Origin: Leucogyrophana mollusca | Taxonomy: Eukaryota > Basidiomycota > Agaricomycetes > Boletales | Reading direction: 5' to 3' | Length of the DNA: 64,000 bases | NCBI GenBank assembly: GCA_021014945.1 | Contig: MU266355.1 | Span: 62,001-126,000, forward strand | Shown here: in pieces, positions 46,869 through 58,638 of the stretch | Layout: the number at the start of each line of letters is the position of its first letter | Position numbering within the stretch: the first letter of the stretch is position 1 | Program-made: the position numbers and the translations under genes | Notes under the pieces: model-generated | What the model saw: only the letters and a program-made list of their open reading frames with translations | Database searches by the model: none | Told to the model about the DNA's origin: nothing

Positions 46869-47929
46869 TTAAGCCTTGGGGACGAGAAGATTCTTGCGGA
46901 TTTTTTCGATGTCTTCATCTTTCAAGCTAGTCGCGCTTTTGATCCAGCCCTCGGCACCGCCAAATTTATCGCGGATCATCGCGATAACTGCTAACATGTT
47001 CTCCTCCCTGGGTACAATCCTCAGCATCTAAATGATTGGGGGAAAGAGGGGAACATCAACGCACCTGGAGCTACCCATATTGAGCATGCCTTGCCAGTTT
47101 TCCTGGAAGATCGGGTTCTTTTCATAGCGAGCAGCTAGCATCGGGAGAACAGGTGCCAGACCGACGGTGGTTAAAGCATAGTCTTTGGCGATGTCTTCAT
47201 CGCTGGCGCCGAGCGTCTCGAAGACCACTTTGAGTGCTTAAACAACGATATTGAAGGAATCGCCTACCATCAAAAGTAGGCAGGCGAATAATCCCGTTCT
47301 GTCCTTCCCGGCTGAAAGGCGGTGTTATGAGTGTCTATTGAACGGAGCTTGGTAAATTCCAACCTGTGCAATGAAGCAAACAGCCGTCCTCGGGGTGGTC
47401 TCGCAGGTGGGTCAGGATTAGTTCATAAGCAGGACCCGCCCCACCAAGGCACTCAGAGTAGGCTATCACAAAGGTCTAGGGGGACCACAGGGGTGAGAGC
47501 AATAACAGATTACAGACAAAGACTAACCTCGCGTTCGTTGGCTTCAAATTCTTTCAGCCTATGAGGCATTAGCCTATCGCAAGATATGAAAAGAATAATG
47601 CGCTACCTCGCGACCAGAGCAACCGGATTAGACCAGTCTCCGCCGACAACAGGAGCTCTAACGATCTCTATGCCATCCATTAGTGCAGTAGCGGTGTTGT
47701 AATCTTTTATCTCTCCGTCGGTGCGCAAGTCAAAAATCTTGCGGACCCCAAGCTTGCGAAGCTCCTGCTTGCCGTCCTCGGTGATGCGGGTGACCTCACC
47801 CGAGCGGAAGACGACGTGGGGTTTGACGATGAGCTCCGGGTTGCTCGTAGCATAGCCGCCAACATCGCGGAAATTGATCACGCCGTCGATGACGATGAAA
47901 GGCGGGAGGGTGTGAGCGTCTGATGCCAT
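46869..47929 (-). CDS. Tyrosine/serine phosphatase-like protein (Y_phosphatase3 type)
   Basis: Dual-specificity-like phosphatase related to bacterial and fungal secreted tyrosine phosphatases. Start ATG 47929: MASDAHTLPPFIVIDGVINF, with the family opening INFRDVGGY and HVVFRSGEVTRI, then GVRKIFDLRTDGEI. A later exon gives AYELILTHLRDHPEDGCLLH. The active-site P-loop HCTAGKDRTG is present and is split by an intron after HCT (47330s). LFACLLLMV and VVFETLGASDEDIAKDYALT follow. The end is AVIAMIRDKFGGAEGWIKSA and IRKNLLVPKA at TAA. The catalytic Cys and Arg are intact. Substrate, protein or phosphoinositide, is unknown. No signal peptide is evident. Confidence 0.88.
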
Positions 47930-48662
47930 GGTTTGTTAGTCGGTATGAAAAGTTTCAGATCATGATCTTTAAGAACCTAGTGAACGCTTGTTGTCATGCA
48001 TGTCATGACTCGAGTCCTTGACAGCCTGTGCCCACATGGTTCTAAATGATCATCGTGGCTGCGCTACGTGATCGGAAGCTGATGTGCATCATGCCAGCGA
48101 AACCAACCCGTGGCAGCGTCGAGCCGAAGTAATAGTGCTCACTATCTCATTACAGACTTGTCAAGAGGCCAGTGGACCATGTCGCTGTCAGAGCCTTGTG
48201 CCCCATCCGTTAGGTATGGTGCTCGGAGGGAAGCGTTGACAAAACGATGGGAGCGTCAGGCATGAACGGGGCAAAGTCACCGAGGTGCCAAACTGTCAGA
48301 GGGCAGTGTCCTTGAAGTCGAGAACCATACTGCGCAACACTGCCAGTGCCTCCAAGCCTGCCAAAACATTAGTACACCAGCACTGACATCATCATGGGTG
48401 CTAGGGTGAAGGCCAGTCACACGAGCTGAGGATAACCAGAAAACGATCCACGGCAGCTGGCGAAAGCATGATTAAAAGTGCAAGTGCGGATCAGAGACTG
48501 AAGTTTGAAGCTTGAAGAGCTAATACTCAGCACATGCCATGCTTACAGAATATATTACAGAATAACTGCTGCGACGTCACTTCACACCTCCAGCGACAGC
48601 CTCTATCACCCCTCAATGCCTGTTCCACGAAGCTCGCCACCCGATGCCACCAGCGACCATCG
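47930..48662. other. Intergenic
   Basis: About 730 bp between two minus-strand genes. A 3' untranslated region and promoter are expected; no other gene is recognised. Confidence 0.5.
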
Positions 48663-48963
48663 TCATCTCCTGGTATCCTTCTTAAAGTACTCGCTATTCA
48701 CTGCGGTGGCTTGTGCCATGTCGAAGATGGTCTCACCCACGCCCAGGAAGCGATCTGCGATGGAGCGCAATGTCGGGTCTGATATGCCGCTTGTTTCGGG
48801 GCTGTATGTGAAGCGAGTTCATAAGCACTGTCGGAAAGCAATGTATGATAAAACATACAAAAGAGCAGACTCACGTAAATCCGCTGGACCTCCGAATTCC
48901 AGCCATGACGGTGGAGAGAAGTACTGCGTCCATGGTGTAGTGCATGACTTTGCCTAATACCAT
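48663..48963 (-). CDS. DUF1748 / mitofissin (Atg44)-like protein
   Basis: Family of yeast Atg44 (mitofissin), a tiny intermembrane-space protein that drives mitochondrial fission during mitophagy. Two exons: MVLGKVMHYTMDAVLLSTVM / AGIRRSSGFT, an intron of about 75 nt, then PETSGISDPTLRSIADRFLG / VGETIFDMAQATAVNSEYF / KKDTRR and TGA 48663-48665. The length, about 75 residues, the amphipathic first helix and the ETIFD block match the family well. ATG 48963 is chosen because upstream in-frame sequence does not look conserved. It lies two genes away from nothing else mitochondrial except the LYR protein far upstream. Confidence 0.88.
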
Positions 48964-51300
48964 TTTTGCACGGATATTCAAAGTACTTTGAGTAGGTCTA
49001 AGGAGCGACAGATGGCGAGAATGGGACGGTAAAAGCGTTGTGTAAGGGCTGGCCAGTTGGGGTCTGGGAGTCGGGAGTCGGGATGCTGATGGTCGGACGC
49101 GTCTGGTCGGCCAGAGTGACCAAAAAGGAAACTCAGCCACCGAGGCGGGTACCTCGCCCAAGACGGTATACCCGATAGACTGCGCAGCGTCATCTCAGCC
49201 ACCTACTCCAACTTTTCCACTAACAGTCAGACTCCACATATTCTCAGCGTACATAGCTGGGTTAATTTCCCAATTTCCCGATTACCAGTCGACGCAGTAT
49301 TATGACAACCACACCAGATAAAGCTCCGTCAACATAAAATTCACCACCAAGTCTGCTGTTTCGCCCGGATCAAGCCAGCACTTCGAAAGCAGAGATGGAG
49401 AACGTGATGGTCCGCGTGTTTACCTAGGTTATAGGCAGTTCCGTTGGACTGATACCAAATTACCACTGTCAGGGCTTCGAGCGCAAAGCCTCCAGTTCAT
49501 CCCCGCGAAGCCTTATAATCCCCGCACCGGTTGGGTTACCAGGAATGGGGCTGTAGTTTGCAACACGGGTGAGTGATGGTATCGATCCCAGCATTTCTGG
49601 ATCCTTACCGCGTTCTTTCAAGCTTGCGCGCGCGCGACCCACAATGGTCTAGTTGTAGTAAGGAGCGCTTGACATCTCCCGATTCATCCGATTGTGCAGG
49701 GTGCGGATTGCATCGTGTTTGTTCAGCAACCGATGGATTGGCGCCAATAGCCGGTGCCCAGGTCCTGAAAGACCAAGATTCACCCCTCAGTACCCTCGCG
49801 ATTTGTCACCGGAGTAAGGAAACGAGCCCTGCATGTATTAATGGAACTCCATGGAAGGCTCGGAGGGTGCAATCCTCTCATGTGGGATAGTTCGAAAGAT
49901 AGCGTAGGATCGAAGTGATGGGCGCTGGTTCATTTGGTAAAATTTCAGCTTGCAAGTGGTCTGGAACCTCGCACTGATCAGATAGAAACTAGAATTATCG
50001 TTCTGCTAGCTTACAGCAGGCGTAAGCGGCACAGGGAGTTGTATCGCTGTCAGACTGGCAGTTGGGTGCTGTAAGGCACCTGTGTCAAGAAGTAAGTTCC
50101 ACTCCTTGCGCCTGAATCTAGCACTCCCAACATCGATGTTGCACCATATCTAAAGCTCCAAGACTCACACGCGGCAACCATACTATCTGTCGTCGGGTCC
50201 GAAAACCGTTTTCTTCCAGGTACAGGCTTCTCGAGTCAGCAAATCGCTCCATGGTCGACTCAATAAGACACGCCTTGTCAGGTGGTAGTCATAAGCCAAG
50301 CTGGTGCAATGGCCGGAGATATCCAAATCCAGGTTCGGTCGCACGCAAGTCGCACGCAGAACAGGTGGCAGAAATTAGGGCGACGAATGTCCTACATTAA
50401 CTTTTCCAAGTGTTCTCTATTGCCTCATGCAACTCCGCTCCAGGGGTACCGCTAGTTTGCTTTTCGTGCCCTTTTACGCACTGTCCTCCTGATGCTATCG
50501 ATAGGGAACGTGCTTCATAGCAAACGTAGCTTTGTTGGCCGGTCGGACTAAACTTTCGCCCTTTGGTTTGTCCGAGACTCGCGAGGCTTCGTAACCAGTG
50601 ACTTGGTCTCCTTTTTTGTTGACCCAGCCCTGTCCCTACAATCACATGGTCTGTTAATCCTACAAATTACTTATACTGACCGCTTGATCGAACAGAAGGT
50701 CGGCTCAGGTTGATCTCCAAATCGACGAAATTGGTAAGCTGGTAAGCAAACCGATCTCCATCCTCGAAACTGCAACCGCATGTTCCAAAGAGCCGAACGG
50801 AGCCCGCCGCAGAAGGTTTGGGAGGGCACTGTCCTTCCACCTCCATCCGTACGACCCCTTTGCGCCGTAGAAGAGTCCGCTTGTAGCTTTCAGTTTCCGA
50901 TCCGAGCCAATTCGGCCAAGCCGTCGCGCTAATATCAAAGAACAATCAACCCGATCATAACACGACCTTGCTCAGCCTTCCACCAAAGGGCTTCATCAAA
51001 CGCCCTTGGATAGGTTAACTGGAAAACTCTCTATCGTTTCTTTCCGAAGCAGGATGATCTCCGTTTCGGTTCGGGCTTAAAAAACGTATTAATATTATCA
51101 ACTCACGGTTTCTCTGGGTCATTCCGGATGCTCCCACCCCACCTTGCCATAGGCACGCTGCCGACAATGTCAGCATCGAATGCGAAGCATGCTATATAGA
51201 CGTCTTCTTCGAATCGCCTGCCACTTGCTTCAAACAGTTAGCTGCAGGATTCGTCGATTCTGAGTTCGTTTAGTGGCTCTATCCTCTGGTCACCTTCACC
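48964..51300. other. Gene-poor region, 2.3 kb
   Basis: No gene is called. On the minus strand, 50667-50945 (MFFDISATAWPNWLGSETES) and frames down to 50397 could be joined over a 41-nt intron-like gap (DQVTGYEASRVSDKP), but no family is recognised. A plus frame at 49573-49890 is unremarkable. No transposon signature or RNA gene was identified. Confidence 0.4.
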
Positions 51301-52494
51301 ATGGAAACATACGATGACTGGACAAACCTTCTTCCTTTTTTCTCTGGATTTATGAATCCCTCCGATAGTCAGCAACCGGAGGATGACACTCATGCACCCG
51401 TCTCCGCCTCTCCCTCCCCACCCCCTATCACTCCGGTATGCTGCTCTTCAGACATAACAGTTCATCTTGTCTACGCTGCTTACGGCGCTCACGCAGGTGT
51501 ATCGCTCAGTTTCATTCGAGTCGTCCATAATACCTCCTCAGCACGATGCTGAAAACACATTTTTTGTTTCAACCGCATTTCCATCCGGGTCGATAATCTC
51601 GCCTTGCCCACCCGATTTGATCCTTTTGTCGTCGGATTCGGTCTACTTCTACGTCCACCGCTCGGTGTTGGAGGGCGCGTCAGACAATGCCTTCAATCTT
51701 TCACACATCTCTTTCCCGTCCTCGTCAGACGGATCTGCAGATCCCGTGATCACCGTTCCAGAATCGTCGATGATACTAACTGTTGTTTTGCTCACAGTGT
51801 ATGGTTTGTCCTCCTCACGTTATTCGCCTTCGCTCGAGGATCTTTCAGCTGCCGTGGAGTCTCTGGACGCCAACTCTCTCCCCCTCACGCAGTTCATATC
51901 CCCGTTGACTCCCCTCCTTCTAGCTTACGCTCCTGGTCGTGCACTGGAGGTTTATACTCTTGCCGCCCGATATAACTTGGATGAGCTCGCTGTAGCCGCG
52001 TCCGGCTACCTGCTCTCTTTGAATCTGTCTTCTCTGACGGATGAAATGGCGGAACAAATTGGCCCTATATATCTACGGCGCCTGTTTATGTTGCATTTTG
52101 AGCGCTTGGAGGCGCTCAAACGAATCTTAATGCCACCGCCACATCCCCACCCAGCCACACCAGCATGCCAGTTTGGAGATCAGAGCAAGTTAACGAGGGC
52201 CTGGACTCTCGCGACGGCGTACTTGGCTTGGGACTCGAGGGTAGGTTCGTACATCGGACCATCTGCCCACCGAAGATCCCATGTCTGACGGGTAAGTTCC
52301 ATCAGATCTATCAACAACTGCCATCACCTCTGTTATGAATCCGTTGGAAGGGCAATTACAGTGCCAGCTTTGTCGCGATGTTCTCAAAAACAGATTGAGG
52401 ACGCTGATAGTGCAGTGGAGCCATGTTAAAGTGAGTCGCGATTTGACGATAACGAGGGCATGTATCTTAAGCTCTATTGTAGAGAACGATATAG
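51301..52494 (+). CDS. BTB/POZ-like protein
   Basis: The fungal BTB-type layout is visible: PPDLILLSSDSVYFYVHRSV and LEGASDNAFNL form the BTB core after an N-terminal acidic region (METYDDWTNLLPFFSGFMNP) and a 61-nt intron. VPESSMILTVVLLTVYGLSS is the strand-helix unit. SLEDLSAAVESLDANSLPLT, LEVYTLAARYNLDELAVAAS and YLRRLFMLHFERLEALKRIL follow. The C-terminal exons give NPLEGQLQCQLCRDVLKNRL and WSHVKRTI, with TAG at 52492-52494. BTB proteins usually form adaptors for ubiquitin ligases or transcription factors; no second domain is present. The 3' end overlaps a minus-strand frame by 28 bp. Confidence 0.75.
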
Positions 52495-52706
52495 GCAATA
52501 ACTAGGCCCAGGAGAAGGAATTGGAAGGATTGGTTTCTGATCCATGTTAGGACTCGGCCGACGCGCGCAACGGTAGTGGGTTTCAAAATCGCGACGGATT
52601 GGTCTTGACCTGTCCCCGTGGCAGGGTTAGGCAGGGTTATCATTTGGGCATGCACAGCTGAAGGTGGCGTGTGCGGCGGCGCCTCGTTAATAGACGATGT
52701 TTTCAT
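52467..52706 (-). CDS. Small single-pass membrane protein, hypothetical
   Basis: 79 residues from ATG 52706: MKTSSINEAPPHTPPSAVHA, a Pro/Ala/Thr-rich head, then VLTWIRNQSFQFLLLGLVIA, a clear transmembrane segment with a short YNRA tail. It looks like a tail-anchored protein. The last 28 bp overlap the coding end of the BTB-like gene on the other strand. Family not recognised; a single uninterrupted exon. Confidence 0.4.
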   Translation of the reverse strand: MKTSSINEAPPHTPPSAVHAQMITLPNPATGTGQDQSVAILKPTTVARVGRVLTWIRNQSFQFLLLGLVIAYIVLYNRA

Positions 52707-53008
52707 TTGTTACAAGGGCGACCTGATTTTAAGGAGTGGGCTCGCTCTGCATCAGGCTCGCCGACTAAGCCACATGTTTATCGTTTAAGGGCTTGGTTTG
52801 CCCTCGAGATGTTTGGAGGAGCCATGTGTCTAGACGACTTTAAAGCCTCGAGTATAAAGACCACGAGATAAGGTTAGGGTCAGACAATAGTTGTGGCGTT
52901 GTCCTGCGGTGCAGGTTCAGTTTCTAAGTTTCGTACCACACGTAGGCTAACACAGCGGCTCAGCCGCAGCTTGGCGACTATTCTCCTTTGTGAGGACGCG
53001 CCATCAAT

Positions 53009-56000
53009 ATGTCAGCTGCCTCCACGACGATATCTTCGACGTCTGGCAGCGTTCACCCTCCTAGGTCAGCGCGCCAAAGTAAGTTGCTGCTCTCTAACCT
53101 GGAGGAAGGGCATTAATTATGCACTGTCAGGCCAGCCTACCGTGTTGTCACGGCTGCAAGCGCTGTTCCCAGCATCTCCTGGTTCTTCGACGTCTCCAAA
53201 CCTCTTTCAGGATGAAGTGGATAATGTCTCGCCGCGTCCACAGCTCGTCAAGAAGCCGCCGAAGTTCCTAAAGATCAGGGTCGTAACATGGAATATGCAT
53301 GATTCAGTACCAAGGGTATTGTGTTAACCACCATGTATATTGGCGCTCATGTTTATCTTCCTCGTAGGGAGACCTTGAAGAGCTTCTAGGCAACGTATCG
53401 CCTTATAAACAGGGATCACTCTCACTGGATGTCCCTACCTTGCCAGACCTGCCAGCGGATACAACTCATCCTTATCATCTTGTTGTAGTGTAAGACTTGC
53501 TTTCTGTGCAGTCTTGTGTGACAGCTCACAAATGCTTAAGGGCCGGACAAGAATGTCCAAGCACCTCTGGTAGGAGCTTATAGATTTATATGAAGCAGCT
53601 TGCTGATATCTTCGGAAAGGACTCCCTATGGCCTTAGGTGCAGGGTTCAAACTGAAAGATAAGGAAAGAGAGAGAGGCGATGATTCTCACTCAGAGAAGC
53701 ACCACCACCTTAGGCGAAAGGAGAAGGAGAAGGACGTGTGGAAGAGCTCCGATGACTTGCCAGAAGAGCTCGTTGTGCATCACCCGTCCGGGTGGACATC
53801 CGTACTGGAACACTGGTTGTGTCACAGAACCCAGGCAAACCCCCAAGCCAACCAAGCTATAGCAGGCGAGCAAGCACTCAAGGAGGTGATTGCATCACCC
53901 AAGCGCCACTCATTACACCGGCGAGTGACGGTGAAGGAGAAAGATAAAGGGCCATACGTACCTCTAATCAAGGAGAGAATGATGGGGCTTTATCTTTCTG
54001 TGTACATCCATCGGGATATGCGAGACATGGTGAACGGCAAGTGACTCTAGATCTGCCATGCTCGCGGCTAAGCTTTCCCCTGCAGGTACTTCGAAGTCCG
54101 CCGTCACTGCTGGCTTGATTGGTGGCCGTGTAGGTAACAAAGGTGGTGTCGGCATCAGCCTCAAGATCGAGGACTCAACATTCCTATTCCTCAATGCTCA
54201 TCTTGCTGGTCAATAGCCAATTTTAGCTTGTAGCCGCCGTTATTCACTCCCTTTACAGCACATGAAGGAAAAGTGAATCATCGGCTTGCTAATCTTGCCA
54301 AGATCAAGGTGACCATTTCAGTAATCCAGCCCTCTCGGTCGATATTAACGAGCGCTACAGGCTGAGTTATCAGTCGACGACTTCCTCGCACCAAACGATC
54401 CGCGAGTTATGGCTGAAGGTATATCTGATCTAAGTCGAAGCGAGAGATGGCTGACTGGTGATTGATGCGTCGCAGACATCACCGATAGATTTGACTATAC
54501 GTTCCTCTGCGGTGATTTGAATTTCCGTCTTGACATCAGTCGCCTCCATGCAGACTGGCTTATTACCAGGCAAGGTGTGTTACCCATCAGACCGCACACT
54601 CACATTCACTGGACACCTACCCAGAGTTCAAGGAGGCATTGGCATTCGACCAACTTCGAAAACAGATGGCTTATGGGGACGCCTTTACTGGTTTCAAAGA
54701 GGCGCCCATCCATTTCCCGCCTACCTTCAAGTACGACGTGCCAAGTAGGTCCAAGACGAAGGCGAGGCGACACAGTAAACGACTAGAAAAAGATACCGCT
54801 GGGAACGAAAATGAAGAACGGGTTCATGCTGGAGATGACGATGATGGTGAGGAAGATGGCGACGGAGAAGCGCGCTCACTGTCTTCTTCCGTCTGGACTT
54901 CGGTCCATTCCAAAGCACCCGGAACGGATACTGAAGACGAAGATTACTTTTCGTCATACCCCTCCCATTCAGCCCACGACGGGGGCAGAGTGGCATTATC
55001 TGCTGCCGCTCACAAGGCCAAAGAGAAGTGGAAAGCCTTTTTGTCGCCATCGTTGTCGCCATCTCCCCCGACATCCCCATTAATGAAATGGTGGCGAACG
55101 AAGCATGGCCTTACCGACGGCCATTCAGGTATCGTCAACAACGAAGCAGCATCTTTGGATAATCTCGCGAGAAGCCTTCCGGACGAGAAGCATACACAGC
55201 TGGATTCTCAGGAAAGGGAGTACCTGCTGCCGCCAAGGCCGGCTTCTCGGGGACCTTCCATAAAATCGGCGCCCCCTGGGGCCAACAATCCTGTTGTTGA
55301 CGAGGACGACAAACCTGCGTATGACTCGTCACACAAACAACGCGTCCCCAGTTGGTAGGTGATCACTCAAATACATCACGTGCTCCAATTATTTATTATG
55401 GACGCTTGACCCTTCCAGGTGCGACCGAATTCTGTGGAAATCAACTGTTATGCCATATCCGGAGGAAGGTGAGATCGCCACAGATGGTAATCGACACAGG
55501 ACTCGCGTGGGCGCCTTCTTCTCAAACGCACTCCGCCCTCTATCCTCGCGGGGTCGCCGAGACTCAGGAAGTTCCGCGATCTCAGAGGATACCCCCAGGG
55601 GCGAATTTCACCCCCATCAGTCTGCACCCATGACCAAGGCGGTTACCGAATACCCACATGGCCGCTCCTTTCCTTACTCGATGCCGAAATCACCAAGGGC
55701 TCTGCACCCCTCGAGGTCGAATGACACTTTATCTCCAGACGGGAGCGATGACGCCCTTCCTCCGGGGCCACCCACCCAGAATCCCGACCGCCATCAGATG
55801 CTCCGTCGCTCGTTCACCGAGACAACTGTGCATAGACCGATAGATTCACTGATCTCAGATCCGCCTTCAGCTCCTCCATCGCCGGCAATAATAAGCGAAG
55901 GTTTGCATGATACCCCACCCCCCGTCCCACCAAAGGATCCGCTACCAACTCCACCCGCATCTTTGTCCTCTCGCTGGCGCTTCTTCCCTTTCCGTCGAGA

Positions 56001-56172
56001 AACATCACAGACTGTGGTTTCGCAAGAAACTATGGCAGGACTGCTCCCACACCATCCGAGAGGCGACATCGTATGCATAGACTACAGCAGCCTGGACGAC
56101 CGTGGAATGCGTCGCCTTGAAGGCCGCAGCGACCACCGCCCAGTTATAGGATCATACGCAGTTTTCCTATGA
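53009..56172 (+). CDS. Inositol polyphosphate 5-phosphatase
   Basis: Mg2+-dependent 5-phosphatase of the IPPc family, which removes the 5-phosphate of PI(4,5)P2 or related lipids. Start ATG 53009: MSAASTTISSTSGSVHPPRS. Motifs in order: KFLKIRVVTWNMHD, YHLVVVAGQECPS, ERMMGLYLSVYIHRDM, GLIGGRVGNKGGVGISL, FLFLNAHLAAHEGKVNHRLA, YTFLCGDLNFRLDISRLHAD, PPTFKYD, RVPSWCDRILWKS and, at the end, RLEGRSDHRPVIGSY. All catalytic blocks (WN, GNKGG, LNAHL, GDLNFR, SDHRP) are present. Two long Ser/Pro/acidic insertions (about 54740-55330 and 55480-56030) split the domain. No Sac1 or PH domain is seen. Many introns occur in the 5' half. Confidence 0.92.
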
Positions 56173-56414
56173 TCACGTTAAGCATTGTCCACACACCCGC
56201 ACTGACCATTGGCATCGCATGTTTTGGAAGAACGCACAACCTCTACAATACTGTTACATGCATAATTGGTGCATACTCGCCACAACGCATTCGAGCTTCG
56301 ATTTTCTTGCATGGTGTTACTTGCACTGATAGATTTTCACCTTTTTGTATATATCGAAAACCAGCATGTTTCGTTTATAGACGACGAGTACACATGGGTC
56401 GTGATATCATTCGT

Positions 56415-56939
56415 CTAGGCGGAGATGGTGACCTCTACTTCCACACCAGGTTCCAAACTGATGCTGGTCTGCGCAACATTGTCAAAGGTAGTCTCACATC
56501 GGAAGAAACATGCTCACGATCTGCTTGACGATCTCACTGGACGAGTGCAAGTCGATCAACCTCTTGTGGACCTTGAGTTCATAGCGGTCCCAAGTTTTCG
56601 AACCCTCACCGCAAGGCTGATTTGGTGGAGCGTCAGAATGTTACACTGGAACCGACACGTGTCTCACTGACCGTCTTACGGGTGGTGATCTTCAAGACCT
56701 TGGTGGGGAGACGCACGGGTCCTTTAACACGAAGCTGCTTGTCCTTGGCACGGTTGATCAGATCAGTAGAGACTATGGTCTTCTATTAGTTGAGGAATGA
56801 TGGAGCGGTATCTAAACGTACATTTTTCCAGGTTCTTGACGTTGCTGCTAGTCAGTGTGATACGGATTTTGTGGATCTTAGCAGCAGGGACTGCGCCTGC
56901 GGCATCGTACTCCTTTTCGCCCTTAGCGACGTAACTCAT
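56415..56939 (-). CDS. RPS20: 40S ribosomal protein S20 (uS10)
   Basis: uS10 of the small ribosomal subunit head. Four exons join: [20 protein letters not shown] / [19 protein letters not shown], then [20 protein letters not shown] / [12 protein letters not shown], then [20 protein letters not shown] / [15 protein letters not shown], then [17 protein letters not shown], ending TAG 56415-56417. Agreement with other eukaryotic uS10 proteins is nearly complete. Introns of about 50 nt. The start lies 207 bp from the divergent splicing-factor gene, so the two probably share a promoter region. Confidence 0.95.
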
Positions 56940-57146
56940 TCTGATAAGTGTGAGAGGAAAGGTGAATGAGTTAGAAGGTGACTAGAGGGTTTTCTTAGTT
57001 CCGCATAAGCTTGACCAATACTCGGATAGCTCACCTAAGGCTTCGTTGTTGATGAGGACCAAGAAATTAGAGTTCAAAGCCTGTTGATCCATCGGCAAAA
57101 GCCGTTCGCTTAGTCAGCAGACACCTCCTTCACCACAAACGTCCAC
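56940..57146. promoter_or_regulatory. Bidirectional promoter region (RPS20 / CWC16-family gene)
   Basis: Only 207 bp separate the two start codons. On the RPS20 strand an ATG at 57092 opens MDQQALNSNFLVLINNEAL before a donor-like gtgagc. An acceptor-like atcag sits immediately before the RPS20 start. If that leader intron is used, this upstream frame ends in a TGA that overlaps the RPS20 ATG. Confidence 0.45.
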
Positions 57147-58339
57147 ATGCAAGGTACATGACGAATCGAAAGCTCAAATGTGGCCTCCCTTGCTGACTTT
57201 TGTGGCCAGGTTTTAATAAATATTACCCTCCTGATTATGACGGGGAGAAGCACAAGAGTCTTAATTCTTATAGAGGTATGTCTGTGCAAGATTGGCTGAA
57301 CGAAAGCTCATAGTTGTTACAGGAAAGCATGCCTTAGGGGATCGTGCTCGTAAATTAGATAAGGGAATCCTCATAACTCGCTTTGAGCTTCCATTTAACA
57401 TATGGTGGTGAGTGAGTTACTTCTAGATTTTGTCCCTTAGTCGCAACTCACTCGATTGAAGTGGCACATGCAACAACCACATCGGCATGGGGGTGCGATA
57501 CAACGCTGAGAAGAAGAAAATTGGCGCCTACTATTCCACTCCCATCTACTCCTTCCGGTGCAAGTGTCATCTTTGCGATGGTTGGTTTGAGATAGAGACA
57601 GACCCCAAGGTAAGTCTGTCGCATCGTGTGTATGACCCAAGCACTCAGATGGTGCTTAGAACACTCGCTATGTTGTTGTCTCGGGTGCACGGCAGAAGAA
57701 TGAAGACTGGGACCCAGAGGAGAACGGAGGTTTTGCCATCCATGGTGGGCACTGCGGCTTTTGTGCATTTGGCCTGGTTCTCAAAAATCGTCAGACACGG
57801 ATCCCAACGCGGGCCCTTCAGATCCCTTGGCGGCTCTCGAAAAGTCCACCGATACGCAAAACCACGTTACGAAAGTACAGATACCTCGATTGGAAGCACT
57901 GCAAAGCGTCTCAGAGCACTACAATGCAGATCCATACACCTTATCGACCCTAGTACGGAAGCGTTTCCGGACGGAAAAGAAAGTTGACGCGCAGAAGAAA
58001 GCCGCAGAAGATCATATCAAGGGCAAATATGCATTACCTGAAACACTTAAGCTTTTGGAAGATGACGACGATGCGAGAGATGTTGCGAGGGACGAGTGGC
58101 TGAAAGGCCGACAAGAGTTTGAAGCACAGGCGACCCGCAAGCGCCCGAGGTTGTCTGTGCCGGGTCTTTCGTCGTCGCTTTCGTCGTCATCCACTTCGCA
58201 TCCTCCAAGAGCGCACACCTCAGGCAAGTCGCCCAGTGATGCTGTCTCTTCATTGCGGGCGCGAATACTGGAAAACACCTCAAAGAGATCAAGCCTTGGT
58301 ACAAACAGGGGGAGACCTCCACCGCGCATTAAGCCTTGA
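57147..58339 (+). CDS. CWC16/CCDC130 (Saf4-like) splicing factor
   Basis: Yju2/CWC16 (DUF572) family, zinc-binding proteins of the spliceosome. Exon 1 is only seven bases (ATGCAAG, 57147-57153), joined to GTTTTAATAAATATTAC to give MQGFNKYYPPDYDGEKHKSL, the invariant family start. NSYRGKHALGDRARKLDKGI, RFELPFNIWC, CNNHIGMGVRYNAEKKKIGA, YYSTPIYSFRCKCHLCDGWF and EIETDP contain the four zinc-binding Cys (WCxxC and CKCHLC). VTSGARQKNEDWDPEENGGF follows. The variable tail is charged, with SLRARILENTSKRSSLGTNR and an RPPPRIKP end. The CCDC130/Saf4 branch is favoured over Yju2 by the tail and by DWDPEENGG. Confidence 0.92.
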
Positions 58340-58638
58340 GATATGAATGATCGCATACCCATAGTGTATCATTCACACTACTCGTGTATCTTTAGCCATG
58401 TCCCATTTTGATTTGATATGTTACACTCAAGTACTCAAGTTTGACACCGACTGAGCAAGAAATGCGATAGCAACTAGAACAACATCAAGAATACAGAACA
58501 CACATAAACCAAGAATAGTAGTAGAGATAACACGGAGGCAATCAATCTGGATGGGCATCACGGGAAAATCAAGTATATCCAGCATAAAATGTAGACGTGA
58601 TAAATATAAGAAAAGCACAGTAAACGACTCATTGAGTC
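58340..58638. other. Convergent intergenic region
   Basis: About 300 AT-rich bp between the ends of the splicing-factor gene and the ARID gene. Nothing else is seen. Confidence 0.5.
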
